DNA of 64,000 bases from Roseomonas alba (GCF_019430885.1 NZ_JAHYBZ010000003.1:186001-250000), one strand, 5' to 3'; counted from the stretch's first letter, positions 26,486 through 35,399 are shown. The notes: generated by a model from the letters alone, not told the origin. A program made the numbers and translations.

Positions 26486-27397
26486 ATGCCCCGCGCCGAA
26501 ACCAATCGTTCCGCCGAGATGGAGGTCTTCGTCCGCGTGGTGGCGCTGAAGGGGTTCTCGGCGGCGGCGCGGTCGCTGCGCATGACGCCTTCGGCGGTCA
26601 GCAAGCTGATCGCGCGGCTGGAGGCGCGGCTCGGCACCCGGCTGGTGAACCGGTCCACGCGCGGGTTGCAGCTCACGCCGGAAGGCCACGCCTTCCATGA
26701 ACGCTGCCTGCGCATCCTCGCCGATATCGAGGAGGCCGAGCGCGAGGCGGCCGCCGGCACGGCGCCACGCGGGCGCATCCGCGTGAATGCCAGCGTGCCC
26801 TTCGGCCGGATCTACCTGCTCCCGCTGGTGCCCGACTTCCTGGCGCGGCATCCCGAGGTCACGCTCGACATCGTGCTGTCCGACCAGGTGGTGGACCTGA
26901 TGGAACAGCGCGCGGATGTCGCGATCCGGGTCGGACCGCTGCACGGGTCGGCGCTGATGGCGCGCAAGCTGGGGGAGAGCGGCATGGCCGTCGTCGCCGC
27001 GCCGTCCTACCTGGCGCGCCGCGGGATACCGCGCACGGTGGCGGACCTCGCCACGCACAACCTGATCGGCTTCAACTTCGCGCGGACCTTCGAGGAATGG
27101 CCCTTCCGCGCGGGCGCGGGCATCGTCACCGTGCCGGCGACCGGCACGATCCAGGCGGGGGACGGGGAAATCTCACGCGAACTGGCCGTCGCCGGAGTGG
27201 GTCTGGCACGGCACGCGCTGTTCCATGTGGGCGCCGACATCGCGGCCGGCCGCCTGGTGCGCGTGCTGGAAGATCTGAACCCTGGCGACACCGAAGCGGT
27301 GCACGCCGTCTATCTCGGCCAGGGCGGGCATCTGCCGAGCCGCATCCGGGCCTTCATCGATTACCTGGCGCAGCAGGTCAGGCTGCGCGGGGCGTGA
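26486..27397 (+). CDS. LysR-family transcriptional regulator
   Basis: A 303-residue LysR regulator. The winged HTH is near residues 12-70 (MEVFVRVVALKGFSAAARSL, then MTPSAVSKLIARLEARLGTRLVNRSTRGLQLTPEG). An effector-binding domain follows with the RIRVNASVPFGRIYLLPLVPDFLARHPEV strand and AGVGLARHALFHVG near the end. It belongs to the large CrgA/DmlR-like subgroup (conserved GRIRVNAS). Divergent from the MFS transporter and its probable regulator. Confidence 0.92.
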   Translation: MPRAETNRSAEMEVFVRVVALKGFSAAARSLRMTPSAVSKLIARLEARLGTRLVNRSTRGLQLTPEGHAFHERCLRILADIEEAEREAAAGTAPRGRIRVNASVPFGRIYLLPLVPDFLARHPEVTLDIVLSDQVVDLMEQRADVAIRVGPLHGSALMARKLGESGMAVVAAPSYLARRGIPRTVADLATHNLIGFNFARTFEEWPFRAGAGIVTVPATGTIQAGDGEISRELAVAGVGLARHALFHVGADIAAGRLVRVLEDLNPGDTEAVHAVYLGQGGHLPSRIRAFIDYLAQQVRLRGA

Positions 27398-27414
27398 ACC
27401 CCGCGCCCGGCAGA

Positions 27415-27948
27415 TCACTCCGGCGCTTCGGCGATCTCGACCGGCACGATCTCCACCTGGGCGACGCCGGAGCGGATCATGTCGATCTGGCGCGCGATGC
27501 GCGGGCTGAGGTCGGCGATGCGGCCGCGGGTCCAGGGGCCGCGATCCTGCACGGTGCCCGTCGTGGTGAGGCCGTTGCGCAGGTTGGTCACGCGCACCAG
27601 CGTGCCGAAGGGCAGGGTGCGGTGGGCGATGGTGTCGGAGCCCGGATCGAAGGGGGCGCCGCTCGCCATGCGCCGGCCGTTGAAGCGATGGCTGTAGTAG
27701 GATGCCATGCCCGTCTGGGCCTGACCCGCGGGCCGCTCGACCGTGGCCGGCGGGGTGGTGGTGCCATCGGCCGTCACCGCGTCGGGCGACTGGGCGCAGC
27801 CGATGGTCATGGTGGACAGACCCATCACCGCGACGCTCGCCGCGATGCGGAGGACACGGCCACGCGGGCGGGCCGGTTCACGATCCAAGCTGGTCTCGTT
27901 GGCGCGCTTCTGCGCCTGGTGCCGCGAGGCAGGGCATTGGAACCCCAT
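27415..27948 (-). CDS. rlpA: Septal ring lytic transglycosylase RlpA family protein
   Basis: A 177-residue protein with an N-terminal membrane-targeting segment (VLRIAASVAVMGLSTMTIGC, a weak lipobox ending at Cys) and a C-terminal double-psi beta-barrel: GMASYYSHRFNGRRMASGAPFDP, TIAHRTLPFGTLVRVTNLRNG, TVQDRGPWTRGRIADLSPR. The catalytic Asp in QDRGP is present. RlpA cleaves denuded peptidoglycan glycan strands at the septum. There is no SPOR domain, so it is a short version. The ATG at 27948 was chosen as the nearest start upstream of the signal. Confidence 0.88.
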   Translation of the reverse strand: MGFQCPASRHQAQKRANETSLDREPARPRGRVLRIAASVAVMGLSTMTIGCAQSPDAVTADGTTTPPATVERPAGQAQTGMASYYSHRFNGRRMASGAPFDPGSDTIAHRTLPFGTLVRVTNLRNGLTTTGTVQDRGPWTRGRIADLSPRIARQIDMIRSGVAQVEIVPVEIAEAPE

Positions 27949-28358
27949 GGGGGGACACTCCTGGTGGTTCTGGCTGCACGAGCCATTTCGGGGGATGCGC
28001 ACCCGGCGGTGCGCGACGGTCTCCAGCGTCAGTACACTGTTGAATTCGCAGGCAGCCGATCGGCTACCCTCACCTCCCATGCAGCAATCCGCAGTGCAAT
28101 GCAACACCCCCGGTCTGTCAGGGGGCAGGACAGGGGGTATCGACTGTCGCCGCGACTCCTGGTGACTTGAACAATTCGAAAAGTATAGACGGCACATTTC
28201 TATTCCGACTTTGATCGGCGTCGATTGAATTGGCAGGAATGGATATTGAACTCGCCGCCGCCGCGATGCATGCCCCGCGCCGCCCGGCGCGGGGTGGTGG
28301 ACAGGCCGCCGCGCGCGGCGTATCGGCCGGGCCGGACAGCGTTGGGGATCAAGGCAGG
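27949..28358. other. 410-bp divergent intergenic region (rlpA / hydrolase)
   Basis: Non-coding stretch between the divergent rlpA and hydrolase starts. The middle (about 28160-28240) is AT-rich for this genome, with TATAGA at 28184 and a TTCGAA palindrome, so it probably holds promoters for one or both genes. In-frame extensions of either gene across it lack homology. No clear operator or RNA structure was seen. Confidence 0.4.
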
Positions 28359-29603
28359 ATGAGCGGCACCAATCAGCGCATCGACGGCAAGCGCCTGTGG
28401 GACAGCCTGATGACCATGGCCGAGATTGGCGCAACCCCGAAGGGTGGCGTGAAGCGCCTGACGCTGACCGATGTGGACAAGGCCGGCCGCGACCGCTTCA
28501 AGGGCTGGTGCGAGGCGCTGGGCCTGACGGTGCGCGTGGACGCCATGGGCAACATGTTCGCCCGCCGGGCGGGCCGTGACCCCAATCGCCTGCCGGTGCT
28601 GATGGGCAGCCACCTCGACAGCCAGCCGACCGGCGGCAAGTTCGACGGCGCGCTCGGCGTCATTGCGGGGCTCGAGGTGATGCGGTCGCTCAACGACCTC
28701 GCCATCACCACCGAGGCGCCGATCGAGCTGGTGAACTGGACCGATGAGGAAGGCTCCCGCTTCGGCCACTCCCTGATGGGGTCCGGCGTCTGGGCCGGCA
28801 TCTATCCGCAGGACAAGACCTACGCCCTGAAGGACGTGGACGGCGTGACGGTCGGCGAGGCGCTCGACCAGATCGGCTACAAGGGTGAGCATCCCGCCAG
28901 GCCCTTCCCGGCCGATGCCTATTTCGAGCTGCATATCGAGCAGGGCCCGATCCTGGAGAAGGAAGGCAAGCAGATCGGCATCGTCACCGGCGCGCAGGCG
29001 CAGGTCTGGTACGATGCGGTGATCCATGGCCAGGACAGCCACGCCGGCACCACGCCGCCTTCTGCCCGCAAAGATGCGCTGGTCGCCGCCGCGAAGGTCA
29101 TCACCCTGGTCGACGAGCTGATGCGCGCGCGCGGCGAGGACGGCCGCGGCACGGTCGGCTTCCTGCAGATACCGCTCGCATCCCGCAACGTCGTCCCCGG
29201 CGAGGTCCGCTTCAGCGTCGAATTCCGCCACCCGGACGACGCGCAGATCCAAGGCCTCGCGAAGACCTTCCCCGAGCAGGCGAAGGCCCTGGTCGCGGCG
29301 ACGGGCTGCACGCTCGACCTCACCGAGCTGTTCGTCATCCCCGCGCAGCCCTTCGACTCGTCCTGCGTCGATCTGGTGCGCCAGGCGACGAAGCGGTTGG
29401 GCTTCTCGGCGCGGGAGATCATCTCCGGCGCGGGCCACGATGCGGTCTATGTCGCGCGGTCGGTGCCGACGGCGATGATTTTCACGCCCTGCAAGGATGG
29501 TCTCAGCCACAACGAGGCCGAAAGCATCCAGCCCGAGGAAGCCGAAGCCGGCTGCCAAGTGCTGTTCGAGGCGGTGCTGGCGCGCGCGAACCGGGCGCTG
29601 TGA
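28359..29603 (+). CDS. Zn-dependent hydrolase of the N-carbamoyl-L-amino-acid hydrolase family (M20C)
   Basis: A 414-residue enzyme with fully canonical motifs: LMGSHLDSQPTGGKFDGALGV (metal His, bridging Asp), NWTDEEGSRFGHSLMGSG (acidic pair), AYFELHIEQGPILEKEGKQIG (metal His), GQDSHAGTTPPSARKDAL (lid domain) and KDGLSHNEAES (last metal His). It likely hydrolyses an N-carbamoyl amino acid or a ureide to amino acid, CO2 and NH3, in pyrimidine/hydantoin or allantoate degradation. Only distantly similar to the M20 gene at 2034-3335. The ATG at 28359 has an adjacent GCAGG and precedes the conserved RIDGKRLWDSL. A GTG/ATG extension to 28230 is unlikely. Confidence 0.9.
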   Translation: MSGTNQRIDGKRLWDSLMTMAEIGATPKGGVKRLTLTDVDKAGRDRFKGWCEALGLTVRVDAMGNMFARRAGRDPNRLPVLMGSHLDSQPTGGKFDGALGVIAGLEVMRSLNDLAITTEAPIELVNWTDEEGSRFGHSLMGSGVWAGIYPQDKTYALKDVDGVTVGEALDQIGYKGEHPARPFPADAYFELHIEQGPILEKEGKQIGIVTGAQAQVWYDAVIHGQDSHAGTTPPSARKDALVAAAKVITLVDELMRARGEDGRGTVGFLQIPLASRNVVPGEVRFSVEFRHPDDAQIQGLAKTFPEQAKALVAATGCTLDLTELFVIPAQPFDSSCVDLVRQATKRLGFSAREIISGAGHDAVYVARSVPTAMIFTPCKDGLSHNEAESIQPEEAEAGCQVLFEAVLARANRAL

Positions 29604-29671
29604 CAAGGCAGGCCCCGGCGGCTGTGCGGCCTGGGCTCTCCTGATCACTCCGCTGCTTGCGCCCTGGAGAT

Positions 29672-29895
29672 GGAGGGGCCTCGCCCCTCCAGACCACCCC
29701 ACCAAAGGCCACGGGGCTTATCGAAGCCGAATAGATGACGTCGTTCGGCCCTGTCAGGACAGGCACCAAGACCCACGGTTGCGCACGGAACGCGCTTCAG
29801 GGGGACGACATGATCTTCCCGCCCGGCACCAGCGTCCTGCGTTCCAAGTGCTCCAAGCACTTGGCGGGGAGGTTCGGAGGGGCAGGACCCCTCCG
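29672..29895. repeat. Composite intergenic repeat C (diverged, stems conserved)
   Basis: Lies between the hydrolase and the PanE-like gene (gap 29604-30038). Left: GGAGGGGC-CTC-GCCCCTCC, then CCACCCCACCAAAGGCC with a decayed second arm. Right: CCAAGTGC-TCCAA-GCACTTGG, GGGGAGGTT, CGGAGGGG-CAGGA-CCCCTCCG. Both right-hand stems differ in sequence from repeat B but still pair perfectly, which indicates selection for structure. The rest of the gap is unremarkable. Confidence 0.75.
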
Positions 29896-30038
29896 ATTCC
29901 AACCTCACCGGTCGGGCGGCACATAGGCCCGGACGCGGACAAGGCCCCTCCTGGCCGCACCGCGGCCCCGCTCTCCCCGATGGCGCCCCGCCGCCGCCGC
30001 GCCTAGGCTTCACGGACGGAAGTCGGGGGGAAACGACC

Positions 30039-30974
30039 ATGCGCATCCTGGTGCTCGGGGCAGGCGCCCTGGGCGGCTATTTTGGCGGACGGCTGGTCGA
30101 GGCTGCGTCGGCCGAGGTCACCTTTCTGGTCCGGCCGGCGCGTCGGACCACCCTCGCCCGGGACGGGCTGCGGATCGAAAGCCCCTTCGGCGCCTGGCGC
30201 GGCCCGGTCACGGCGCTGACGACCGATGAGCTTCGGCCCGGTTGGGACGTGGTGCTGCTATCCTGCAAGGCCTACGACCTCGAGGATGCGATCGCCGCCA
30301 TCCGCCCCGGCGTGGACGGGCGCACCGCGATCCTTCCGGTGCTGAACGGGCTGTCGCATCTCGATCGCCTGGTCGACGCCTTCGGCCCGGATCGCGTGCT
30401 GGGCGGCTTGGCCAAGATCCAGGCGACGCTGGCGGCCGACGGGCTGGTGCGGCAGTTGAACGACTGGCGCTGGATCACCTTCGGGGAGCGCGAAGGCCGG
30501 CTGTCGGACCGCGTGCGCGCCATCGAGGCCGCCTTCGCGCCGTGCAAGGGTGTCGCCGCTCGGGCCGTCCCGGACGTCATGGCGCGAATGTGGGAGAAGC
30601 TGGTCCATCTCGGTACCAGCGCCATCGGCACGGTGCTGATGCGGGCCCAGGTGGGCGAGATCGTGCGCGCCGGCGGCACTCCCTTCCTGCACCGCCTGCT
30701 CGAACGCAACGCCGCCATCGCCGCGGCCAATGGCTTTCCGGTGACGGAGGCTTTCCTGGCCGAATACCGCGCGCTCTTCGCCGATCCGGCGAGCGCCTAC
30801 GGCACCTCGATGCTGCGCGACATCGAGGCTGGCGGCCGGACCGAGGCCGACCACATCCTGGGCTTCCTGCTGGAGGCAGCGCGCCGCGCCGGCGTGCCGG
30901 AGGAGGCGCACGAGGCAGCCCTCATCCATGCGCGTGCTTATGACCAGCGTCGCACCACCGGACGGTTGCGTTGA
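30039..30974 (+). CDS. 2-dehydropantoate 2-reductase (PanE/ApbA) family protein
   Basis: A 311-residue NADPH-dependent oxidoreductase: Rossmann motif MRILVLGAGALGGYFGGRL, LLSCKAYDLEDAI, and an all-alpha C-terminal domain with the catalytic-Lys region ARMWEKLVHLGTSAIGT. The substrate Asn in PVLNGLSH is kept. The Asn normally four residues after the catalytic Lys is replaced, so it may be a paralog acting on another 2-keto acid rather than true ketopantoate reductase. A stand-alone gene before a MarR regulator. Confidence 0.82.
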   Translation: MRILVLGAGALGGYFGGRLVEAASAEVTFLVRPARRTTLARDGLRIESPFGAWRGPVTALTTDELRPGWDVVLLSCKAYDLEDAIAAIRPGVDGRTAILPVLNGLSHLDRLVDAFGPDRVLGGLAKIQATLAADGLVRQLNDWRWITFGEREGRLSDRVRAIEAAFAPCKGVAARAVPDVMARMWEKLVHLGTSAIGTVLMRAQVGEIVRAGGTPFLHRLLERNAAIAAANGFPVTEAFLAEYRALFADPASAYGTSMLRDIEAGGRTEADHILGFLLEAARRAGVPEEAHEAALIHARAYDQRRTTGRLR

Positions 30975-31025
30975 CATATCATGTTGCACAGCATGGTTGA
31001 ATTTCACTGTCTGGCAGAAAAAATA

Positions 31026-31052
31026 GTACGGAACGCAAGACTCTGACCGTAC
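31026..31052. promoter_or_regulatory. Inverted repeat upstream of marR-like gene
   Basis: Six-bp perfect arms GTACGG / CCGTAC, 15 nt apart, lie 41-67 nt upstream of the MarR start in an AT-rich stretch. Candidate operator for autoregulation; weak evidence. Confidence 0.3.
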
Positions 31053-31092
31053 AAGGCGTCTAATCTTTCCGCTCCCGGTCGGATTGCCAGCC

Positions 31093-31548
31093 ATGGAATC
31101 ACAAAACGCCGCGCCTCGTTTCGTGGACGATTATCTGCTGTCCCTGCTCGCGCGCGCCTCGCATGTCATCTCGGCGGAGTTTCATGACCGGCTGCGGGCG
31201 CGCGGCGTCTCCGTCCCGGTCTGGCGTGTCCTTGCCACGCTGTCCGGTGGGCCGGAGACGGTGACCATGTTGGCCGAGGCCTGCCTGTTGCAGCAGCCAA
31301 CCATGACGAAGGTGCTCGACCGCATGGAGCGCGACGGGCTGGTGACGCGGCAGCAGGATGCGCGGGACCGGCGACTGGTGCGGGTGCACCTGGCGCCGAA
31401 AGGGGAGGCGATGCTGAATGACCTGCTCACCGCCGCCCGGGCGCATGAGGCCGAGGTCGTCGCCCGCCACCCGGATGTCGCGGCGATCAAGGACCTGCTG
31501 CGGTCGCTGATCGCCCGGCAGGGCCGGCGATCGCGACCGAGGCCCTGA
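31093..31548 (+). CDS. MarR-family transcriptional regulator
   Basis: A 151-residue winged-helix regulator. Recognition region: MLAEACLLQQPTMTKVLDRMERDGLVTR, followed by the wing QQDARDRRLVRVHLAPKGEA (the DxRxxR signature). The N-terminal helix is LLARASHVISAEFHDRLRARG. It is likely a dimeric repressor responding to an aromatic or other small acid. Placed upstream of a 3-hydroxyisobutyrate-dehydrogenase-like gene on the same strand, with an AT-rich, promoter-like region before it. ATG at 31093 chosen over an in-frame TTG at 31084. Confidence 0.9.
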   Translation: MESQNAAPRFVDDYLLSLLARASHVISAEFHDRLRARGVSVPVWRVLATLSGGPETVTMLAEACLLQQPTMTKVLDRMERDGLVTRQQDARDRRLVRVHLAPKGEAMLNDLLTAARAHEAEVVARHPDVAAIKDLLRSLIARQGRRSRPRP

Positions 31549-31696
31549 TTGCCCCTGCCGCCGCCGCATCGCCTGGCGCGCATGGCGCTGATCCTCGCCG
31601 CGGTCGCGGCGGTCGTGCAGGCGGTGGTTGCGATCACGCGTTGACCGCCTGCCGCGCCATCGCCAGCCTGCCCGCCGGAAAGCGGGGGAGTCGCTC

Positions 31697-32587
31697 ATGA
31701 AGGTCGGCGTCATCGGTCTGGGCAGCATGGGTATGGGCGCGGCGCTGAGCCTGCTGCGCGCCGGGCATGAAGTGACCGGCTGCGACATGCGGGAGGCGGC
31801 GCGGGCGGAATTCGCCGCCGCGGGCGGCGCGGTCGCCGCGAAAGCCTCCGAGCTTCCCCAGGATACCGAGGCGCTGGTCGTGCTGGTGGTCAACGCCGCG
31901 CAGACCGAGGCCGCGCTGTTCGGGGAAGACGGCGCGCTGCCGCGCCTTGCCCCCGGCGCGGTGATCGTCAGTTCCGCGACGATGGGGCCGGACGCGGCGC
32001 GGGCGCTGGCCAGGAAGGCGGCGGAACGGCAGGTGCTGTATCTGGACGCGCCGGTGTCGGGCGGCGCGGTGCGGGCGCGGGAGGGGGCGATGACCGTCAT
32101 GGCCTCCGGCCCGGCGAACGCCTTCGGCGCGGCGGGGCCGGTGCTCGATGCCATCGCGACCAAGGTGTGGAACCTCGGCGAGGAGCCGGGCATCGGGGCG
32201 ACGGTGAAGGTGGTGCACCAGCTCCTGGCCGGCGTGCATATCGCCGTGGCGGCAGAGGCGATGGCCCTCGGCATCCGCGCCGGCGCCGATCCGCGGCAGC
32301 TCTACGAGGTGGTGACGAGTGCCGCCGGCAATTCTTGGATGTTCGAGAACCGCATGGCCCGCGTGCTGGACGGCGACGACGCCCCGCGCAGCGCGGTGGA
32401 CATCTTCGTGAAGGATCTCGGCCTGGTCACCGACATGGCGCGGGGGCTGGATTTCCCTGTGCCGCTCGCCTCCCAGGCGCAGCAATTGTTCACCGCGGCG
32501 CGGGCCATGGGCCAGGGCGGCAAGGATGACGGCTTCGTCATCCGCGTCTGGCAGGCGATGACGGGCATCAAGCTGCCGGGGGAATAG
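31697..32587 (+). CDS. NAD(P)-dependent beta-hydroxyacid dehydrogenase (3-hydroxyisobutyrate / L-threonate dehydrogenase-like)
   Basis: A 296-residue enzyme. Rossmann motif MKVGVIGLGSMGMGAAL, substrate loop YLDAPVSGGAVRAREGAMTVMASG (~120-140), catalytic Lys in GATVKVVHQLLAGVHIAVAAEA (~175), and C-terminal KDLGLVTDMARGLDFPVPLA. The AAEAMALGIRAGADP region resembles LtnD-type L-threonate/D-erythronate dehydrogenases, but the exact substrate is not decidable. It is preceded by a GGGGGAG ribosome-binding site and follows the MarR gene. Convergent with the cupin/amidase pair. Confidence 0.87.
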   Translation: MKVGVIGLGSMGMGAALSLLRAGHEVTGCDMREAARAEFAAAGGAVAAKASELPQDTEALVVLVVNAAQTEAALFGEDGALPRLAPGAVIVSSATMGPDAARALARKAAERQVLYLDAPVSGGAVRAREGAMTVMASGPANAFGAAGPVLDAIATKVWNLGEEPGIGATVKVVHQLLAGVHIAVAAEAMALGIRAGADPRQLYEVVTSAAGNSWMFENRMARVLDGDDAPRSAVDIFVKDLGLVTDMARGLDFPVPLASQAQQLFTAARAMGQGGKDDGFVIRVWQAMTGIKLPGE

Positions 32588-32909
32588 CCCCGGGCGGCAG
32601 GTGGACGGCTAGCCAGAGGGCCTGCTCGCCGGTTTCCGCGACACGATGGCGGCAGCCCGCCGGCAGCAGGCACCAATCGCCGGGATGCAGGGCGCGGGTC
32701 GTGCCATCGGCGAAGGCGAGCGTTGCGCTCCCGGCCACCAGCAGCACGAATTCCGGCCAGGGCTGGTCGTACCATTCGCCGCCCCGCACCGACCGTGACG
32801 CGATGCGCTCGACCCGCGCCGCGCCGGAGGCGGCGAGTTCGGTGAAGGTTTCTGCGCCCTGCGCGTCGGGGGATGGGCCGTCGCGCAGGGACCCGAAACG
32901 CGGGGTCAC
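32568..32909 (-). CDS. Small cupin-domain protein
   Basis: A 113-residue single-cupin protein (ETFTELAASGAARVERIAS, PEFVLLVAGSATLAFADGTT, LHPGDWCLLPAGCRHRV). The second cupin motif (PAGCRHRV) keeps its His. The first lacks the usual HxH, so metal binding is doubtful. It begins at a GTG overlapping the amidase stop (GTGA), so it is made together with the amidase. Its 3' end overlaps the convergent dehydrogenase by about 20 bp. Confidence 0.78.
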   Translation of the reverse strand: MTPRFGSLRDGPSPDAQGAETFTELAASGAARVERIASRSVRGGEWYDQPWPEFVLLVAGSATLAFADGTTRALHPGDWCLLPAGCRHRVAETGEQALWLAVHLPPGAIPPAA

Positions 32910-34252
32910 GCGGCGAGCGCCGCCTCGACCGCCGCCGCGACCTGGAACAGCCGCGCATCGCCCATATGCGGCCCCGTCAGCATCAGTCCCACCGGCGCCT
33001 CGCCCGCCACCTGACAGGGCAGGCTGATGGAGCAGCGGTCGAGGAAATTCCCCACGCTGGTGTTGCGCAGCAGCAGCATGTTGATGCGGTTGTATTCGGC
33101 CTCATCCGCCACTTCGGCAATGGCCGGCGGGACCAGGGGCACGGTCGGGCAGATCACCGCGTCGAAGGGCGCGGTGCGCGGCGCGACCGCGGCGATGATG
33201 CGCGCCCGTTCGGCGACGAGGTTCACGTAGTCGGCCGCCGACATCGCCTCGCCGCGGCGGATGCGCTTCAGGATGCGCGGGTCGTAGCGATCCGCACCCT
33301 CGGCGACCAGGCGGTGGTGCCAGGCCCAGGCCTCGCTCGCCGCGAAACCGCCCGTGGCGTTGGCGGCGGGGATCTGCTCGAGCTCCGGCACATCGAATTC
33401 GATCACCTGTGCGCCGGCGGCCGACAGTCGCGTCAGGGTCCGGCCGAAGACGGCGGCCACGGTGCCGTCCATGCTGTCGGTCAGGAAGGTGCCGCGCGGC
33501 AGGCCGAGCCGCAGCCCCTTCATCGGCAGCGGCTTCGGCGCGACGGGGTCTTCCTCGCCCGCCATGATGGCGTCGACGATGGCGCAATCCGCGACGCCGC
33601 GCGCCAGCGGCCCTGCGGAATCGAGCGAGGCCGCGAGCGGCAGGATGCCGGTGATTGGCACGCGCTTCGCCGTCGGCTTCCATCCCACCACGCCGCACAG
33701 CGCGGCCGGGATGCGGCAGGACCCGCCCGTGTCGGTGCCCAGGCCCGCGAAGCCCATCCCATCCGCCACCGCGACACCCGCCCCGGCCGAGGATCCGCCC
33801 GGCAGCCGCCCCGTCGCACGATCCCACGGGCTTTTCGGCGTGCCGTAATGCGGGTTCACGCCGAGGCCCGAGAAGGCAAACTCCGTCATGTTGGTGCGGC
33901 CCAGGATGACGAAGCCCGCGCGGATGAGCCGCTGCACGGTGGGCGCGGTCGCCTTGGCCGCCGGCGCCCCCCTCAGCACCACCGAACCCGCCTTGGTCGT
34001 GACCCCGGCCTCGTCATAGAGGTCCTTGATGCTGATCGGGATGCCGGCATAGGCGGAAGGCGCCCGGCCCGCCGCGCGCAGCGCATCCATCGCCGCGGCC
34101 GAGGCCCGCGCGCTGTCGGCATGCACGGCGGTGAAGGCACGCGCGCCCTCCCCGGCCGGATCGGCGATGCGGGCGAGGGAGGCCTCGGTCAGGGCTGCGG
34201 CGCTGGTGTGCCCGGCCGCCAGCGCGGCGGCGGCTTCGACGATGGTCCTCAT
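32906..34252 (-). CDS. Amidase signature family protein
   Basis: A 448-residue amidase. The Ser-cisSer-Lys triad is visible: Lys in IPISIKDLYDEAG (~75), cisSer in GRLPGGSSAGAGVAVADGM (~150), nucleophile Ser in GLGTDTGGSCRIPAALCG (~175). It hydrolyses an amide (aryl/alkyl amides, or intermediates such as carboxybiuret or allophanate); it is not GatA in this context. Start ATG at 34252; the preceding frame has no homology. Coupled to a cupin protein downstream by GTGA overlap. Divergent from the cysteine-dioxygenase-like gene. Confidence 0.9.
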   Translation of the reverse strand: MRTIVEAAAALAAGHTSAAALTEASLARIADPAGEGARAFTAVHADSARASAAAMDALRAAGRAPSAYAGIPISIKDLYDEAGVTTKAGSVVLRGAPAAKATAPTVQRLIRAGFVILGRTNMTEFAFSGLGVNPHYGTPKSPWDRATGRLPGGSSAGAGVAVADGMGFAGLGTDTGGSCRIPAALCGVVGWKPTAKRVPITGILPLAASLDSAGPLARGVADCAIVDAIMAGEEDPVAPKPLPMKGLRLGLPRGTFLTDSMDGTVAAVFGRTLTRLSAAGAQVIEFDVPELEQIPAANATGGFAASEAWAWHHRLVAEGADRYDPRILKRIRRGEAMSAADYVNLVAERARIIAAVAPRTAPFDAVICPTVPLVPPAIAEVADEAEYNRINMLLLRNTSVGNFLDRCSISLPCQVAGEAPVGLMLTGPHMGDARLFQVAAAVEAALAA

Positions 34253-34437
34253 GCTGGCGCAATCCCCCTCACGCAATGCGCGGCCATCTTTGGTCCCCGG
34301 GCGGACAGGCGGCAAGCGGGGGCGCGGCGCCGGCCGGCCGGAGGAGGAATTGGCGTGCTTCGGCGCGACGCAGTGCGTAACCTTTTGCTCACGGCCTGCG
34401 CATGAGCAGAATATCCCCTCGGACCGGAGGAACCGCC

Positions 34438-34998
34438 ATGTTTGATCTCGACCGTTTCATCACCGACTGCCGCGACGCCATCGCCGAGGACAGCAGCCAC
34501 AAGGCGGTGCGCGAGGTCGTCGCCCGGGCCGTTGCCGACCATGCCAGTGTCATCCGCGCCCTGGGCGAGCCGACCAAGGCCGGTCTGGTGGCACTCTACC
34601 GCTCGCCGGACCTGACCATCCTGAACCTGGCGTGGGGCCCCTATATGACCTTGCAGCCACACGACCATCGCATGTGGGCCTGCATCGGCATCTACGGCGG
34701 GCGCGAGGACAACATCTTCTGGCGCCGCATCGCCGAGGGCGATGGCCACCACATCGAGGCCGCCGGCGCCAAGGCGATCGGCACCGGCGACTGCACGGTG
34801 CTGGGCAAGGATATCATCCATTCGGTGACGAACCCGATCCCCCGCCTGACCGGCGCCCTGCACGTCTATGGCGGCGACTTCTTCGCCGCCCATCGCAGCG
34901 AATGGGACCCGGAGACGCTGGACGAACGCCCCTACGATTCCGCGAACGTGATCAAGCGGTTCGAGGAGTCCAACGCAATGCTGTCGAGCGGGCACTGA
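34438..34998 (+). CDS. Cysteine-dioxygenase-like cupin protein
   Basis: A 186-residue protein with a cupin core at ~75-160 (LTILNLAWGPYMTLQPHDHRMWACIGIYGG, then DIIHSVTNPIPRLTGALHVYGGDFF). The HDH and later His residues could form the three-His iron site of thiol dioxygenases. The family is close to type I cysteine dioxygenase / predicted metal-dependent double-stranded beta-helix enzymes. The substrate need not be cysteine. An excellent ribosome-binding site (GGAGGA, 7 nt) precedes the ATG at 34438. Divergent from the amidase operon. Confidence 0.72.
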   Translation: MFDLDRFITDCRDAIAEDSSHKAVREVVARAVADHASVIRALGEPTKAGLVALYRSPDLTILNLAWGPYMTLQPHDHRMWACIGIYGGREDNIFWRRIAEGDGHHIEAAGAKAIGTGDCTVLGKDIIHSVTNPIPRLTGALHVYGGDFFAAHRSEWDPETLDERPYDSANVIKRFEESNAMLSSGH

Positions 34999-35084
34999 AC
35001 GCAGGACGGGACGAAGGCGGCTCACCGATCGCCGGAAGGGCCGCGGCGGGGGTTCGGCGCCAGGCGCGCACGGAAACGGGCGAA

Positions 35085-35330
35085 GGGGGAAGGGCTCTGC
35101 CCTCCCCCGTTCCCCCCACCCGCCAAAGGCCACGAGGCCTTTGGAAACCGATACCTGGCGCCGGGCCGGCAAGCTGCGCATCGTTGTTCAACGCGCGCCG
35201 CATACGTGGACCGGACCATGTCCGGGCGCAGGGCGCACGCATCATGCCGCATGACGCACCCTGCCAATCACAGGATCGAGGTTTCCAAAGCCATTGGCAG
35301 GGTGAGGTGTGGGAAGGGGCGGGGCCGCCG
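35085..35330. repeat. Composite intergenic repeat D (right unit decayed)
   Basis: Lies between the convergent cupin and dehydratase genes (gap 34999-35399). Left: GGGGGAAGGGC-TCT-GCCCTCCCCC (one bulged base), then CCAAAGGCC-ACGA-GGCCTTTGG and AAACC. Right (35279-35330): GGTTTCCAAAG followed by CCATTGGCAGGGTGAGG and GGGAAGGGGC. The order of blocks is recognisable but the stems are broken. About 135 bp of spacer lies between. No coding signal. Confidence 0.75.
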
Positions 35331-35399
35331 TCCATCGCCAACAACGCCCGATCGCCCCGCGCCCAGATCTCCAACCGCCCGCGATGACAGGCGGAGATG

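Noticed and set aside
31549..31644. Short frame (TTG start) encoding a ~31-residue hydrophobic peptide between marR and the dehydrogenase
   Set aside because: No ribosome-binding site or recognisable family, and hydrophobic Ala/Val runs arise easily in GC-rich DNA.
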